In this document: positions 1-8,027 of the stretch, one piece after another
Numbering within the stretch: the first letter of the stretch is position 1
Layout: each line of letters opens with the position of its first letter
Assembly: GCA_023421505.1 (NCBI GenBank)
Contig: JAEZTJ010000079.1
Span: 1 to 64,000, forward strand
Source: Bacillota bacterium
GTDB lineage: Bacteria; Bacillota; Clostridia; Lachnospirales; Lachnospiraceae
Direction: 5' to 3'
Length of the DNA stretch: 64,000 bases
The notes under the pieces: generated by a model
The model's database searches: none
Told to the model about the DNA's origin: nothing
What the model saw: only the letters and a program-made list of their open reading frames with translations
Program-made: the position numbers and the translations under genes

Positions 1-126
1 AAATCTCTTGGTTCCAACAATAAGCAGAACGTAGTTCTTGCAACTATTGAAGGTTTAAGCCAGTTAAAGACACCTGAGGAAGTAGCTAAGCTTCGTGGTA
101 TTCCGGTAGAGCAGTTAACAAGATAA
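1..126 (+). CDS. rpsE: 30S ribosomal protein S5, C-terminal part
   Basis: The reading frame is open from the first base and ends with TAA at 124-126, giving 41 residues. The peptide ends ...EEVAKLRGIPVEQLTR, which resembles the S5 C-terminus (GL..L..PE.VA.LRG). S5 lies in the small subunit near the decoding centre and acts in translational accuracy. rpmD follows 70 bases later, the standard spc operon order. The N-terminal three quarters lie outside the window. Confidence rests on both the sequence and its position before rpmD-rplO-secY. Confidence 0.93.
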   Translation, partial: KSLGSNNKQNVVLATIEGLSQLKTPEEVAKLRGIPVEQLTR

Positions 127-195
127 GACGGAATTGTAATGATCTGATGAATAAGCTAAGATTATTCATCTTGTACAAAAATGGAGGTGTCAGAA

Positions 196-378
196 ATGGC
201 AGGTAAATTAAAAATTACATTAGTGAAATCTGCAATCGGCGCCATTCCGAAGCACAGAGCAACCGTTGAGGCATTGGGCTTAAAGAAACCTCATTGGACC
301 GTTGAAATGCCGGATAATGCTGCTGTCAGAGGAATGGTTGATCAGGTTAAACACTTAGTAAAGGTTGAAGAAATATAA
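196..378 (+). CDS. rpmD: 50S ribosomal protein L30
   Basis: This is a 60-residue protein beginning MAGKLKITLVKSAIG, the expected L30 length, with the typical GL.K....V...D....RGM...V.HLV pattern. An upstream in-frame ATG at 181 exists, but the GGAGGTG ribosome binding site lies between the two ATGs (184-190), so 196 is the real start. L30 is a small protein of the large subunit. It sits between rpsE and rplO in the spc operon and is probably co-transcribed with them. Confidence 0.95.
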   Translation: MAGKLKITLVKSAIGAIPKHRATVEALGLKKPHWTVEMPDNAAVRGMVDQVKHLVKVEEI

Positions 379-403
379 TTGCTTAGAAAAGGAGGTGCAC
401 GAT

Positions 404-844
404 ATGAATTTATCAGAATTGAGACCGGCTGACGGCTCCAAGCAGAACGATAATTTCAGAAGAGGACGCGGTCATGGTTCAGGTAACGGCAAGACAGCCG
501 GCAAGGGACATAAGGGCCAGAAAGCTCGTTCCGGAGCTCCTAGAGTTGGGTTTGAAGGTGGACAGATGCCTTTATACAGAAGAATTCCGAAACGTGGTTT
601 CACAAATAGAAACACAAAAGAAATTATAGCAATTAATGTAGACGCGTTAAATAGATTTGAAGACGGTGCTGAAGTAACAGTTGCTTCATTAATGGAGATA
701 GGAATCATTAATAATCCTAAGGATGGAGTAAAGATTCTTGGAAACGGAGAACTTACTAAGAAGCTTGATGTCAAAGTTAATGCATTTAGTGCAGGCGCTG
801 TCGAAAAAATTCAAGCACTTGGTGGAAAAGCTGAGGTGGTATAA
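404..844 (+). CDS. rplO: 50S ribosomal protein L15
   Basis: This 146-residue protein begins MNLSELRPADGSKQND and continues into the Gly/Arg/Lys-rich tail typical of L15 (GRGHGSGNGKTAGKGHKGQ), followed by FEGGQMPLYRRIPKRGF. L15 binds 23S rRNA late in 50S assembly. The start at 404 is set by AAGGAGGTG at 389-397; an in-frame ATG at 365 would overlap rpmD and has no suitable binding site. The stop codon TAA overlaps the secY ATG (TAATG), so the two genes are probably translationally coupled. Confidence 0.96.
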   Translation: MNLSELRPADGSKQNDNFRRGRGHGSGNGKTAGKGHKGQKARSGAPRVGFEGGQMPLYRRIPKRGFTNRNTKEIIAINVDALNRFEDGAEVTVASLMEIGIINNPKDGVKILGNGELTKKLDVKVNAFSAGAVEKIQALGGKAEVV

Positions 845-2166
845 TGTTTAAGACGCTGCGAAATGCTTTTAAGGTTAAGGATATAAGAAACAGATTAATT
901 TATACTCTTCTTGCTATCTTAGTAGTAAGATTGGGAACTCTGCTTCCAGCACCTGTTATCAACGAAGGAGTCACTAATAACTGGTTTGATTCGGATGCTT
1001 TCAGCTTCCTGAACAGCTTAACAGGTGGTTCCCTTCAAAGAATGTCAATTTTCGCACTAAGTATTACACCTTATATTACAGCATCAATTATTGTTCAACT
1101 ATTAACCATAGCTATTCCAAAGTTAGAGGAAATGCATAAGGAAGGCGAAGAAGGCAGAAAGAAGCTGAATGAAATAACACGTTATTTGACAGTTATTCTT
1201 GCTGTATTCGAGTCATTAGCATTGGCATTTAATTATGGAAGCAGTGGGTACTTGGAAGGTGGAACCACCTTTACTAACGTAGTTATCATTGTTACATCCT
1301 TTACAGCAGGATCTGCTTTTCTTATGTGGGTTGGTGAAAAAATCACGCAGCATGGTATCGGAAATGGTATTTCCGTAATTCTTGCGGTAAATATTATCTC
1401 AAGATTACCTAGCGATTTGGTTGGTTTATTCCAGACCTATGTAATAGATCAGCCAGTAGCAAAAGCGATTATAGCAATATTGATAATTGTTGGTGTAGCG
1501 GTTGGTTCTATCGTATATGTAGTATTATTACAGGGAGCCGAAAGAAAAATTCCGGTAACCTATGCGAAAAAGGTACAAGGAAGAAAGATGGTAGGCGGAC
1601 AAACCTCCAGTATACCTTTAAAGGTAAATACCGCAGGTGTTATCCCGGTTATCTTCGCCAATTCCTTGATGACCTTTCCGATTGTCATAGCACAGTTTTT
1701 TAATGTTGCACCGGCCAGAGCTCATTTTTGGCCGAAGATACTTATGGTTCTGAACCAGGACGATTGGTTTAATGTAAAGAGCTTTGGTGATTTTAAGTAT
1801 TCAATCGGTGTAATTGTTTATATCGCACTTACCGTTTTCTTTGCTTATTTTTATACTTCAATCACCTTTAATCCTATTGAAGTATCAAATAATATCAAGA
1901 AACAGGGTGGATTTATTCCTGGTATCCGTCCCGGTAAGCCAACAACTGAGTATTTAACTAGAGTACTTAATTATATAATATTTATTGGAGCCGTTGGTTT
2001 AACAATTGCTGCATTAATACCTATTGTTTTCTCAGGCGTATTTGCTGCACAGTTCAGCTTCGGCGGAACTTCAATCATCATTATCGTTGGTGTTATTGTT
2101 GAAACGATTAAGCAGGTTGAATCACAGCTACTCGTTCGCCACTATAAGGGTTTTTTGAATGACTAA
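844..2166 (+). CDS. secY: Preprotein translocase subunit SecY
   Basis: SecY is the channel-forming subunit of the SecYEG membrane translocase. The protein has 440 residues and about ten predicted membrane segments, the usual family length. Recognisable stretches are GGSLQRMSIFALSITPYITASI near the plug/TM2 region, the cytoplasmic loop with PVTYAKKVQG, and IPGIRPGKPTTEYL before the last helices. It starts in the last base of the rplO stop (TAATG). It is followed by a 360-base gap holding a long inverted repeat before adk, so expression of downstream genes may be adjusted there. Confidence 0.97.
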   Translation: MFKTLRNAFKVKDIRNRLIYTLLAILVVRLGTLLPAPVINEGVTNNWFDSDAFSFLNSLTGGSLQRMSIFALSITPYITASIIVQLLTIAIPKLEEMHKEGEEGRKKLNEITRYLTVILAVFESLALAFNYGSSGYLEGGTTFTNVVIIVTSFTAGSAFLMWVGEKITQHGIGNGISVILAVNIISRLPSDLVGLFQTYVIDQPVAKAIIAILIIVGVAVGSIVYVVLLQGAERKIPVTYAKKVQGRKMVGGQTSSIPLKVNTAGVIPVIFANSLMTFPIVIAQFFNVAPARAHFWPKILMVLNQDDWFNVKSFGDFKYSIGVIVYIALTVFFAYFYTSITFNPIEVSNNIKKQGGFIPGIRPGKPTTEYLTRVLNYIIFIGAVGLTIAALIPIVFSGVFAAQFSFGGTSIIIIVGVIVETIKQVESQLLVRHYKGFLND

Positions 2167-2528
2167 TTTAAGTGTTTTCATTTGACGGATGTTGAAAAAC
2201 TTCCAGGCATTATGCTGGCGGAAGAAATAATCATTTACTTTCAAGGTCTCTTCTGAATATGTGGTACTTCAATTTTGATGTGTATTACATAAACAGAATA
2301 CCCTTAAGTCGAGTATTTCTTCTGTCAGAATGTTTGTGAAGTTTTGCGACATCCGCTATAGTGTTTCACAAGAAAATGTATTAATTCCATAAAGTAGGAC
2401 GATAATAAGGTATTATATGTTATATAATGGAAACATTGGTATCTAAAGCAATGAGCTACAAACAGATTTTACAAAACGATGAGACGAGATCAAACTAATT
2501 TTACTGATTATAAACAGGAGGTTAATCA
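2167..2528 (+). repeat. Long imperfect inverted repeat (about 170 bases) between secY and adk
   Basis: No gene is visible in this 360-base gap. Bases 2186-2203 pair with 2338-2355 (16 of 18), 2204-2211 with 2329-2336 (8 of 8, counting two G-U pairs), 2215-2232 with 2311-2328 (15 of 18), and the inner GTGGTAC pairs with GTATTAC across a short loop using two G-U pairs. The whole of 2186-2355 can thus fold as one long hairpin. Similar 9-10 base words flank it (AGTGTTTTCA at 2171, AGTGTTTCAC at 2360). It could be a decayed miniature transposable element or a structured RNA/attenuator before adk. A TATAAT at 2423-2428 is a possible -10 element for adk, with no good -35. Confidence 0.7.
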
Positions 2529-3170
2529 ATGAAGATCATTATGTTGGGAGCACCTGGTGCGGGTAAAGGAACTCAGGCCAAGAAATTAGCGGCCAAATAT
2601 GGTATTCCGCACATTTCTACAGGAGATATCTTCCGTGCCAATATCAAGAACGGAACTGAACTTGGGAAAAAAGCGAAGGTTTATATGGATCAAGGATTAT
2701 TGGTACCTGATGAACTTGTTGTGGATTTAGTAGTAGATCGTTTCAAAGAGTCCGATTGTGAGAAGGGTTATGTGCTTGATGGTTTTCCAAGAACAATACC
2801 GCAGGCGAAGGCACTGGATGAAGCACTTAGTAAGAACAATGATGCAGTAGAATTTGCAATTGATGTTGATGTTCCGGATGCTAAGATTATTAGTCGTATG
2901 TCAGGAAGAAGAGCTTGCGTTAACTGTGGCGCAACCTACCATGTGGAAACCATTCCTCCAAAGCAGGAAGGAATCTGTGATGTATGTGGGGCCAATCTGA
3001 TTTTACGTGATGATGATCAACCTGAGACGGTTGAGAAACGACTGCAAGTATATCATGAGCAAACACAGCCTCTTATTGATTATTATCAGGGTAAGGGTAT
3101 CTTAAGATCTGTAGATGGTACCAGGGATTTGGAAGAAGTATTTAATGATATTGTGAAGATAGTAGATTGA
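2529..3170 (+). CDS. adk: Adenylate kinase, zinc-type
   Basis: Adenylate kinase converts ATP plus AMP to two ADP in the cytoplasm. The 213-residue protein has the P-loop GAPGAGKGT at 7-15, the STGD AMP-binding segment at 30-33 and DGFPRT near 84. The LID carries four cysteines (C130, C133, C150, C153) in CX2C...CX2C form, indicating the long, zinc-binding version common in Gram-positives. Start is supported by ACAGGAGG at 2514-2521. Its TGA stop lies inside the first hairpin of a dispersed repeat, so the repeat may have set the last codons. adk between secY and map is the usual order. Confidence 0.97.
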   Translation: MKIIMLGAPGAGKGTQAKKLAAKYGIPHISTGDIFRANIKNGTELGKKAKVYMDQGLLVPDELVVDLVVDRFKESDCEKGYVLDGFPRTIPQAKALDEALSKNNDAVEFAIDVDVPDAKIISRMSGRRACVNCGATYHVETIPPKQEGICDVCGANLILRDDDQPETVEKRLQVYHEQTQPLIDYYQGKGILRSVDGTRDLEEVFNDIVKIVD

Positions 3171-3242
3171 AAAATCTAAGATTTTTCAATCGGCAAATTT
3201 GAGCGCTGCCCGAATTCGCAGGTTTTTGGCGGCATGGATTCT
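3163..3242 (+). repeat. Dispersed structured repeat, copy 1 (adk-map junction)
   Basis: A 13-base perfect stem, GATTGAAAAATCT (3165-3177) with AGATTTTTCAATC (3179-3191), is followed by GGCAAATTTG and a second stem CAAATTTG/CGAATTCG (3194-3201 with 3211-3218, one mismatch). The loop bases GCTGCC (3205-3210) can pair with GGCGGC (3228-3233), giving a possible H-type pseudoknot. Copies 2 (9746) and 3 (62450) share this order. The adk stop codon lies in the first stem. The first hairpin could act as a weak terminator or an mRNA 3'-end stabiliser inside the operon. Confidence 0.7.
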
Positions 3243-3315
3243 AAGAGGCCATAACCTTACAAGAACCTTCATAATAACAGCTTCATATATTAAATTAAAA
3301 AAAGGAAGATTTGAC

Positions 3316-4080
3316 ATGTCTATAAGTATTAAATCGGAGAAAGAAATTGAACTAATGCGGGAATCCGGAAGGATTTTAGCAAATGTACTCGAAGAGGTTA
3401 TTGGTATTATAAGACCCGGTATCTCAACGCTTGATATTGATAGAAAATGTGCCGAGTTAATAAAAGGATATGACTGTATCCCTTCCTTTCTCAATTATAA
3501 TGGATATCCTGCATCCATTTGTGTTTCAGTAAACAGTGAAGTGGTTCATGGAATACCGAATAAGGATCGAATTCTTCATGAAGGAGATATTGTTGGCTTG
3601 GACTGCGGAGTTATTTACCAGGGATTTCATTCCGATGCAGCAAGAACAGTAGCGGTTGGTGATATATCCTCCAATGCAAAACGTCTGATTGAAGTTACAC
3701 GACAAAGTTTTTATGAGGGTATCAAATTTGCTAAGGAAGGTCATCATTTACATGAAATTTCTGAAGCGATTCAGGCTTATGTAGAAGCGCAGGGTTATTC
3801 GGTAGTAAGAGATTTGGTGGGGCATGGTATAGGAAGAAATCTACATGAAGAACCACAGATACCAAATTTCGCACAGAAGCGAAGAGGGCCTAAGCTTGAA
3901 GCTGGCATGACGCTGGCGATCGAACCAATGGTGAATGCCGGACGTTACGATGTATATTGGGAGGATGATGACTGGACTGTAGTTACAGATGATGGATCTT
4001 TATCTGCCCACTATGAAAATACTGTCTTGATTACCCACGGAGAGCCGGAATTGTTGACTATAAGTAGGCATGAGGGTTAG
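3316..4080 (+). CDS. map: Methionine aminopeptidase, type I
   Basis: This enzyme removes the initiator methionine from nascent proteins. The 254-residue protein shows the pita-bread metallopeptidase ligands: D in GLDCG, D in HSDAARTV, H in VGHGIGRNLHEEP, E in IEPM and E in HYENTVL. The open frame extends upstream to 3199, but that part runs through the dispersed repeat. The true start at 3316 (MSISIKSEKEIELMRESG) is preceded by AAAGGAAG. It lies between adk and the KOW gene, as in many Clostridia. Confidence 0.95.
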   Translation: MSISIKSEKEIELMRESGRILANVLEEVIGIIRPGISTLDIDRKCAELIKGYDCIPSFLNYNGYPASICVSVNSEVVHGIPNKDRILHEGDIVGLDCGVIYQGFHSDAARTVAVGDISSNAKRLIEVTRQSFYEGIKFAKEGHHLHEISEAIQAYVEAQGYSVVRDLVGHGIGRNLHEEPQIPNFAQKRRGPKLEAGMTLAIEPMVNAGRYDVYWEDDDWTVVTDDGSLSAHYENTVLITHGEPELLTISRHEG

Positions 4081-4082
4081 GG

Positions 4083-4373
4083 ATGAATGGTATTAAAATC
4101 GGAGACTTTGTCGTATCTAAGGCAGGGCACGACTTTGGAAAATGTTATGTAATAATTAAGGAAGACGGGGAATATGTATATTTAGTGGATGGCAAAATTA
4201 GAACACTAAACGACCCTAAGAAGAAAAAAGTAAAGCATATAAAGATATTAAAAGAATCACAAGAAAATATAACAGATAAAATTAATAATCATAAAATAAA
4301 AAATGAAGAAATTAAAAGAGCAATCAAATTGCTTAATAGATTAATTTCTGAACAGGGAGAGGAAATCTCTTGA
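4083..4373 (+). CDS. KOW-domain RNA-binding protein (L14e/L6e-like)
   Basis: This is a 96-residue protein. Residues 1-55 (GDFVVSKAGHDFGKCYVIIKEDGEYVYLVDGKIRTL) match a KOW-type SH3-like fold as found in L14e/L6e/L27e-related proteins. The tail is Lys/Glu/Asn-rich and probably helical. A small KOW protein between map and infA is typical of Clostridia. The role is not established; RNA or ribosome binding is inferred from the fold and neighbours. The ATG lies two bases after the map stop, so translational coupling is likely. Confidence 0.85.
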   Translation: MNGIKIGDFVVSKAGHDFGKCYVIIKEDGEYVYLVDGKIRTLNDPKKKKVKHIKILKESQENITDKINNHKIKNEEIKRAIKLLNRLISEQGEEIS

Positions 4374-4543
4374 AATGATGGAAAGAGAAATCTTCCTAAA
4401 GAGAAGGGAGATTTAAGCTTCCAAAGAAAGAATGGAGTCAAATCTTCCTAAACGGAAGGGAGAACTAAACTCCCGTAAAAAGGGAGGAAAATCTTTCTTA
4501 ATAAAGAAAGGGAGGGAACCCTCCTTAAGGAAAGGAGTTTTGT
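4374..4543 (+). promoter_or_regulatory. Chain of small GGGAG/CTCCC hairpins in the infA leader
   Basis: Several short hairpins follow one another: AAATCTTCC/GGGAGATTT, CTTCC/GGAAG, CTCCC/GGGAG, CTTTCTT/AAGAAAG and GGAGGG/CCCTCC, the last one next to the infA ribosome binding site (AAGGAAAGGAG, 4527-4537). The units AAATCTTCCTAAA..GGAAGGGAG recur, suggesting local duplication. Since the hairpins are made of Shine-Dalgarno-like and anti-Shine-Dalgarno-like words, they could modulate infA initiation. No mechanism is shown by the sequence alone. Confidence 0.55.
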
Positions 4544-4762
4544 ATGTCTAAAACTGACGTTGTTGAAATTGAAGGTACAGTAATTGAGAAACTACCGAAT
4601 GCGATGTTTCAGGTTGAACTTGAAAACGGTCACAGAGTACTCGCTCATATCAGTGGCAAGCTTCGTATGAATTTTATTAAAATTGTGCCGGGTGATAAGG
4701 TAACCCTTGAATTATCCCCATATGATTTATCCAAAGGCAGGATTATTTGGAGAGATAAATAA
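4544..4762 (+). CDS. infA: Translation initiation factor IF-1
   Basis: This 72-residue protein has the exact IF-1 length and pattern: MSKTDVVEIEGTVIEKLPNAMF, then HRVLAHISGKLRMNFI, then PGDKVTLELSPYDLSKGRI. This is the single OB-fold (S1-like) domain that binds the 30S A site. Start is set by AAGGAAAGGAG at 4527. It is preceded by the hairpin chain and followed by rpmJ, the normal order. Confidence 0.97.
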   Translation: MSKTDVVEIEGTVIEKLPNAMFQVELENGHRVLAHISGKLRMNFIKIVPGDKVTLELSPYDLSKGRIIWRDK

Positions 4763-4899
4763 TCATCATTATATTGCGAGTGAAGTGTTTATAACCTTCC
4801 TCCGGACATTGGACAAGTCTTTTCTTGTCAGTATAAGATTGTATAGGAACTGCGCCTGGCGCTGTAATCTATAGAGGAATTAAAATATAAAAATATTTC

Positions 4900-4928
4900 T
4901 TGCTATTATATTTATGCAGTGATATAAT
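4900..4928 (+). promoter_or_regulatory. Possible internal promoter before rpmJ
   Basis: TTGCTA (4900-4905), a 17-base spacer and a consensus TATAAT (4923-4928) lie 35 bases before the rpmJ start. The fit to a sigma-A promoter is good at -10 and moderate at -35. It could supplement operon transcription for rpmJ-rpsM-rpsK-rpsD-rpoA-rplQ. Confidence 0.5.
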
Positions 4929-4962
4929 AGTGAACGGACTTTTTTGAAAGGGGTGAATTACT

Positions 4963-5076
4963 GTGAAAGTAAGGTCATCAGTAAAACCGATTTGTGAGAA
5001 ATGCAAAATCATTAAAAGAAAGGGTTCCATCAGAGTTATCTGTGAAAACCCGAAACACAAACAAAGACAAGGCTAA
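4963..5076 (+). CDS. rpmJ: 50S ribosomal protein L36
   Basis: This is a 37-residue protein with a GTG start: VKVRSSVKPICEKCKIIKRK, then GSIRVICENPKHKQRQG. It has the L36 zinc ligands CX2C...CX4H, the C+ form. The binding site GAAAGGGGTG lies at 4947-4956. At this length with a GTG start it is easily missed by ORF filters. Its place between infA and rpsM is the universal order. Confidence 0.96.
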   Translation: MKVRSSVKPICEKCKIIKRKGSIRVICENPKHKQRQG

Positions 5077-5442
5077 TATACAATAGTTCGGGTGCCTCAA
5101 AGACTCGTTATTGTTTTATATAATTAGTATTTTACTGCCTAAGAGCGTACTTATGCCTTAATCGGTATATGACTTGTGGTTAGCTAAAATACTTATAGCT
5201 CTTGCTTTCTGTGTTACAATCATTCATCCGGTATTTCCGGACGGAACATTGTGATATTGTGGGCAGCCGTAGAGTTCAATCTAAACTTTTGCGGGTCTGT
5301 CTTAAGAACCGTGCCGTCATCATGGTTACTTAGCTACAAGCTGATTGTCTTGTAAGTCACAATTTAAAGCGGCTGATGTAATGAAGGAAGTGTCTTTCAT
5401 TACAGAATCAAAAACAAATAATTTTGGAGGTGTAATTAGTAC
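5077..5442 (+). other. 366-base gene-free leader before rpsM
   Basis: I see no ORF of note. Small hairpins are present: TACAAG/CTTGTA (5335-5340 with 5349-5354), and TGTAATGAA/TTCATTACA (5377-5385 with 5396-5404) a short distance before the rpsM binding site TTTGGAGGTG. A CCGG(TATTT)CCGG element lies near 5229. A leader this long inside the ribosomal operon may carry autogenous control, but no known leader motif was recognised. Confidence 0.4.
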
Positions 5443-5811
5443 ATGGCTCGTATCAGTGGTGTAGATTTACCAAGAGAGAAACGTGTAGAAATCGGACTTA
5501 CCTATATCTTCGGAATAGGTAGGGCAAGTGCGAATCGCATTCTTGCTGAAGCGAAGGTTAATCCTGACACTCGTGTTAGAGATTTGACTGATGAAGAAAT
5601 CGGCAGAATTAAAGACGTAATTGATGAGACACAACAGGTTGAGGGTGATTTGAGAAGAGAAATCGCTCTTAACATTAAGAGATTACAAGAAATTGGATGC
5701 TACAGAGGTATCCGTCACAGAAAGGGACTTCCGGTTCGTGGTCAGAAGACAAAGACCAATGCAAGAACAAGAAAAGGTCCTAGAAGAACTGTTGCTAACA
5801 AGAAGAAGTAA
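5443..5811 (+). CDS. rpsM: 30S ribosomal protein S13
   Basis: This 122-residue protein begins MARISGVDLPREKRVEIGLTY, followed by the FGIGRASA helix-hairpin-helix turn, GCYRGIRHRKGLPVRGQKTKTNART and a basic tail. These are the S13 hallmarks and the usual length. S13 sits in the 30S head and contacts tRNA and the subunit bridge. Start is supported by TTTGGAGGTG. rpsK follows 127 bases later. Confidence 0.97.
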   Translation: MARISGVDLPREKRVEIGLTYIFGIGRASANRILAEAKVNPDTRVRDLTDEEIGRIKDVIDETQQVEGDLRREIALNIKRLQEIGCYRGIRHRKGLPVRGQKTKTNARTRKGPRRTVANKKK

Positions 5812-5938
5812 TTAATGGCAATTGACTGGTACGAAGTAGACTTGTAAGCTGCAACATAGATCATATTAAAATTAGATGTCCGAGATTAGTCCGGACAAAT
5901 TGAAATGCAGTAAAAAATCCAATAGGAGGGTTTGTTAG

Positions 5939-6346
5939 ATGGCTAAGAAAACAGCAACAACAGCAGCAAAAAAAGTGACTAAGAAGCGTGTGAAGAAGAA
6001 TGTCGATCGTGGACAGGCACACATTCAGTCATCTTTTAACAATACAATTGTTACGCTGACCGATTCAGAAGGCAATGCACTTTCTTGGGCAAGTGCCGGT
6101 GGATTAGGCTTCAGAGGCTCAAGAAAATCAACCGCTTATGCAGCTCAGATGGCTGCTGAGACTGCAGCAAAGGCTGCGCTGATTCATGGTTTAAAGTCAG
6201 TTGAGGTTATGGTTAAAGGACCTGGTCAGGGTAGAGAAGCAGCAATCCGTGCGCTTCAGGCATGCGGCATAGAAGTAACAAGTATTAAGGATGTAACTCC
6301 GGTTCCTCATAACGGATGTCGTCCGCCTAAACGTAGAAGAGTCTAA
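5939..6346 (+). CDS. rpsK: 30S ribosomal protein S11
   Basis: This 135-residue protein has an Ala/Lys-rich N-terminal extension, then GQAHIQSSFNNTIVTLTD, SWASAGGLGFRGSRKSTAYAAQ, and the C-terminal SIKDVTPVPHNGCRPPKRRRV. These are diagnostic of S11, which lines the mRNA exit site on the 30S platform. Binding site AGGAGGG precedes the ATG. The 127-base gap after rpsM holds a small TGTCCG/CGGACA hairpin. Confidence 0.97.
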   Translation: MAKKTATTAAKKVTKKRVKKNVDRGQAHIQSSFNNTIVTLTDSEGNALSWASAGGLGFRGSRKSTAYAAQMAAETAAKAALIHGLKSVEVMVKGPGQGREAAIRALQACGIEVTSIKDVTPVPHNGCRPPKRRRV

Positions 6347-6364
6347 TTAAGGAGGTAGTTAACG

Positions 6365-6961
6365 ATGGCAAGAGATATGAGCCCAGTTTTAAAAAGATGT
6401 AGATCCCTTGGTCTGGAACCTGCTTACTTAGGTATCGATAAGAAGTCAAACAGAACATCCTCAAGAGCAGGCAAAAAGGTTAGTGAGTATGGTGCACAGT
6501 TAAGAGAAAAGCAGAAGGCGAAGTTTGTTTATGGTATGTTAGAGCAGCCTTTTAGAAATCTATTTGCAAGAGCTCAGAAGATGAAGGTTGGTACAACCGG
6601 TGAGAACTTAATGACACTGTTAGAGCTTAGACTTGACAATGTTATGTTCCGTCTGGGATATGGAAGAACAAGAAAAGAAGCAAGACAGATCGTTGATCAC
6701 AAGCATGTTTTGGTTAACGGTAAATGCGTAAACATCCCGTCTTACACCTTAAAGGCTGGGGATAAAATCGAAATCAAAGAGAAATTTAAGAATACACAGA
6801 GATATAAGGATGTCTTTGAGGTAACCGACGGAAGAACTGTACCTGCATGGCTTGAAGCTAACCATGAAGCATTTACAGGTGTTGTTAAGGAAATTCCTAC
6901 AAGAGACCAGATTGATGTTCCGGTAAATGAAGTGCTAATTGTCGAGTTGTATTCCAAATAA
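6365..6961 (+). CDS. rpsD: 30S ribosomal protein S4
   Basis: This 198-residue protein begins MARDMSPVLKRCRSLGL, and the S4 RNA-binding domain runs from about residue 90 (LELRLDNVMFRLGYGRTRKEARQIVDHKHVLVNG). S4 starts 30S assembly by binding 16S rRNA and, in many bacteria, autoregulates its operon. Only one cysteine remains near the N-terminus, so it looks like the zinc-free form. AAGGAGG (6350-6356) defines the start. It sits between rpsK and rpoA. Confidence 0.96.
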   Translation: MARDMSPVLKRCRSLGLEPAYLGIDKKSNRTSSRAGKKVSEYGAQLREKQKAKFVYGMLEQPFRNLFARAQKMKVGTTGENLMTLLELRLDNVMFRLGYGRTRKEARQIVDHKHVLVNGKCVNIPSYTLKAGDKIEIKEKFKNTQRYKDVFEVTDGRTVPAWLEANHEAFTGVVKEIPTRDQIDVPVNEVLIVELYSK

Positions 6962-7012
6962 TAATGAAGATATTTCGCAACAACTCATAATACCCAGAAG
7001 GAGGGTCCTGTT

Positions 7013-7972
7013 GTGTTTGATTTTGAAAAACCCAAAATAGAGATTGCAGAAATTTCCGAAGATAAGAAGTTTGGACGTTTTGTGGTAGAACCTCTGGAGA
7101 GAGGTTACGGTACAACCTTAGGTAATTCTCTTAGAAGAATTATGCTATCATCCTTACCAGGTTCTGCTGTAAGTCAAATTAAGATTGACGGTGTTGTTCA
7201 TGAGTTCAGTGTTGTTCCAGGTGTAAAAGAGGACGTAACTGAGATTATCATGAATATTAAAAGCTTAGCAATCAAGAACACAAGCGATACGAGTGAGCCT
7301 AAAACCGCATATATTGAGGCAGAGGGCGAAGTTGTAGTGACAGCAGGGGATATACAGGCTGACCCGGATATCGAGATACTCAATCCTGATCAAGTGATTG
7401 CGACCCTATGTGGCGGTCCTGACAGCAGGCTGTACATGGAGTTAACAATTACAAATGGCAGAGGTTATGTAAGCGCTGACAAGAATAAGAATGATGATCT
7501 GCCAATCGGTGTTATTCCGATTGACTCCATCTATACACCTGTTGAGCGTGTCAACCTTACCGTTGAAAATACCCGTGTGGGACAGATTACAGACTTTGAT
7601 AAGCTAACCCTAGATGTATATACCAATGGAACCTTAGTTCCCGATGAAGCAGTAAGTCTTGCGGCAAAGGTTTTAAGTGAGCATCTGAATTCCTTCATTG
7701 ATTTGTCTGAGCATGCAAAGACCGCTGAAATTATGGTGGAAAAAGAAGACAATGAGAAAGAAAAGGTACTTGAGATGAACATAGACGAATTGGAGTTATC
7801 CGTTCGTTCTTACAATTGCTTGAAGAGAGCAGGTATTAACACAGTAGAAGAGCTTACCAATAAGACGGCAGAAGACATGATGAAGGTAAGAAATCTCGGA
7901 AGAAAGTCTTTGGAAGAAGTACTCGCTAAATTGAAAGAGCTTGGTTTATCATTAAATGCAAGCGATGATTAA
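7013..7972 (+). CDS. rpoA: RNA polymerase alpha subunit
   Basis: This 319-residue protein starts with GTG at 7013 after AGGAGGG. The N-terminal assembly domain (about 1-230) contains FVVEPLERGYGTTLGNSLRRIMLSS-type sequence. The C-terminal DNA-binding domain (about 255-319) has LELSVRSYNCLKRAGI and VRNLGRKSLEEVLAKL. The alpha dimer nucleates core polymerase assembly and contacts UP elements and activators. Position between rpsD and rplQ is standard. Confidence 0.97.
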   Translation: MFDFEKPKIEIAEISEDKKFGRFVVEPLERGYGTTLGNSLRRIMLSSLPGSAVSQIKIDGVVHEFSVVPGVKEDVTEIIMNIKSLAIKNTSDTSEPKTAYIEAEGEVVVTAGDIQADPDIEILNPDQVIATLCGGPDSRLYMELTITNGRGYVSADKNKNDDLPIGVIPIDSIYTPVERVNLTVENTRVGQITDFDKLTLDVYTNGTLVPDEAVSLAAKVLSEHLNSFIDLSEHAKTAEIMVEKEDNEKEKVLEMNIDELELSVRSYNCLKRAGINTVEELTNKTAEDMMKVRNLGRKSLEEVLAKLKELGLSLNASDD

Positions 7973-8027
7973 TGATAGAATATAAATAATTGAATGGTAT
8001 GTATTATGATTCAAAGGAGGGAAACAA

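Noticed and set aside
3199..3315. Upstream extension of map to 3199
   Set aside because: The extension runs through repeat copy 1, has no ribosome binding site, and normal type I enzymes begin near MSISIKSEKEIELM at 3316.
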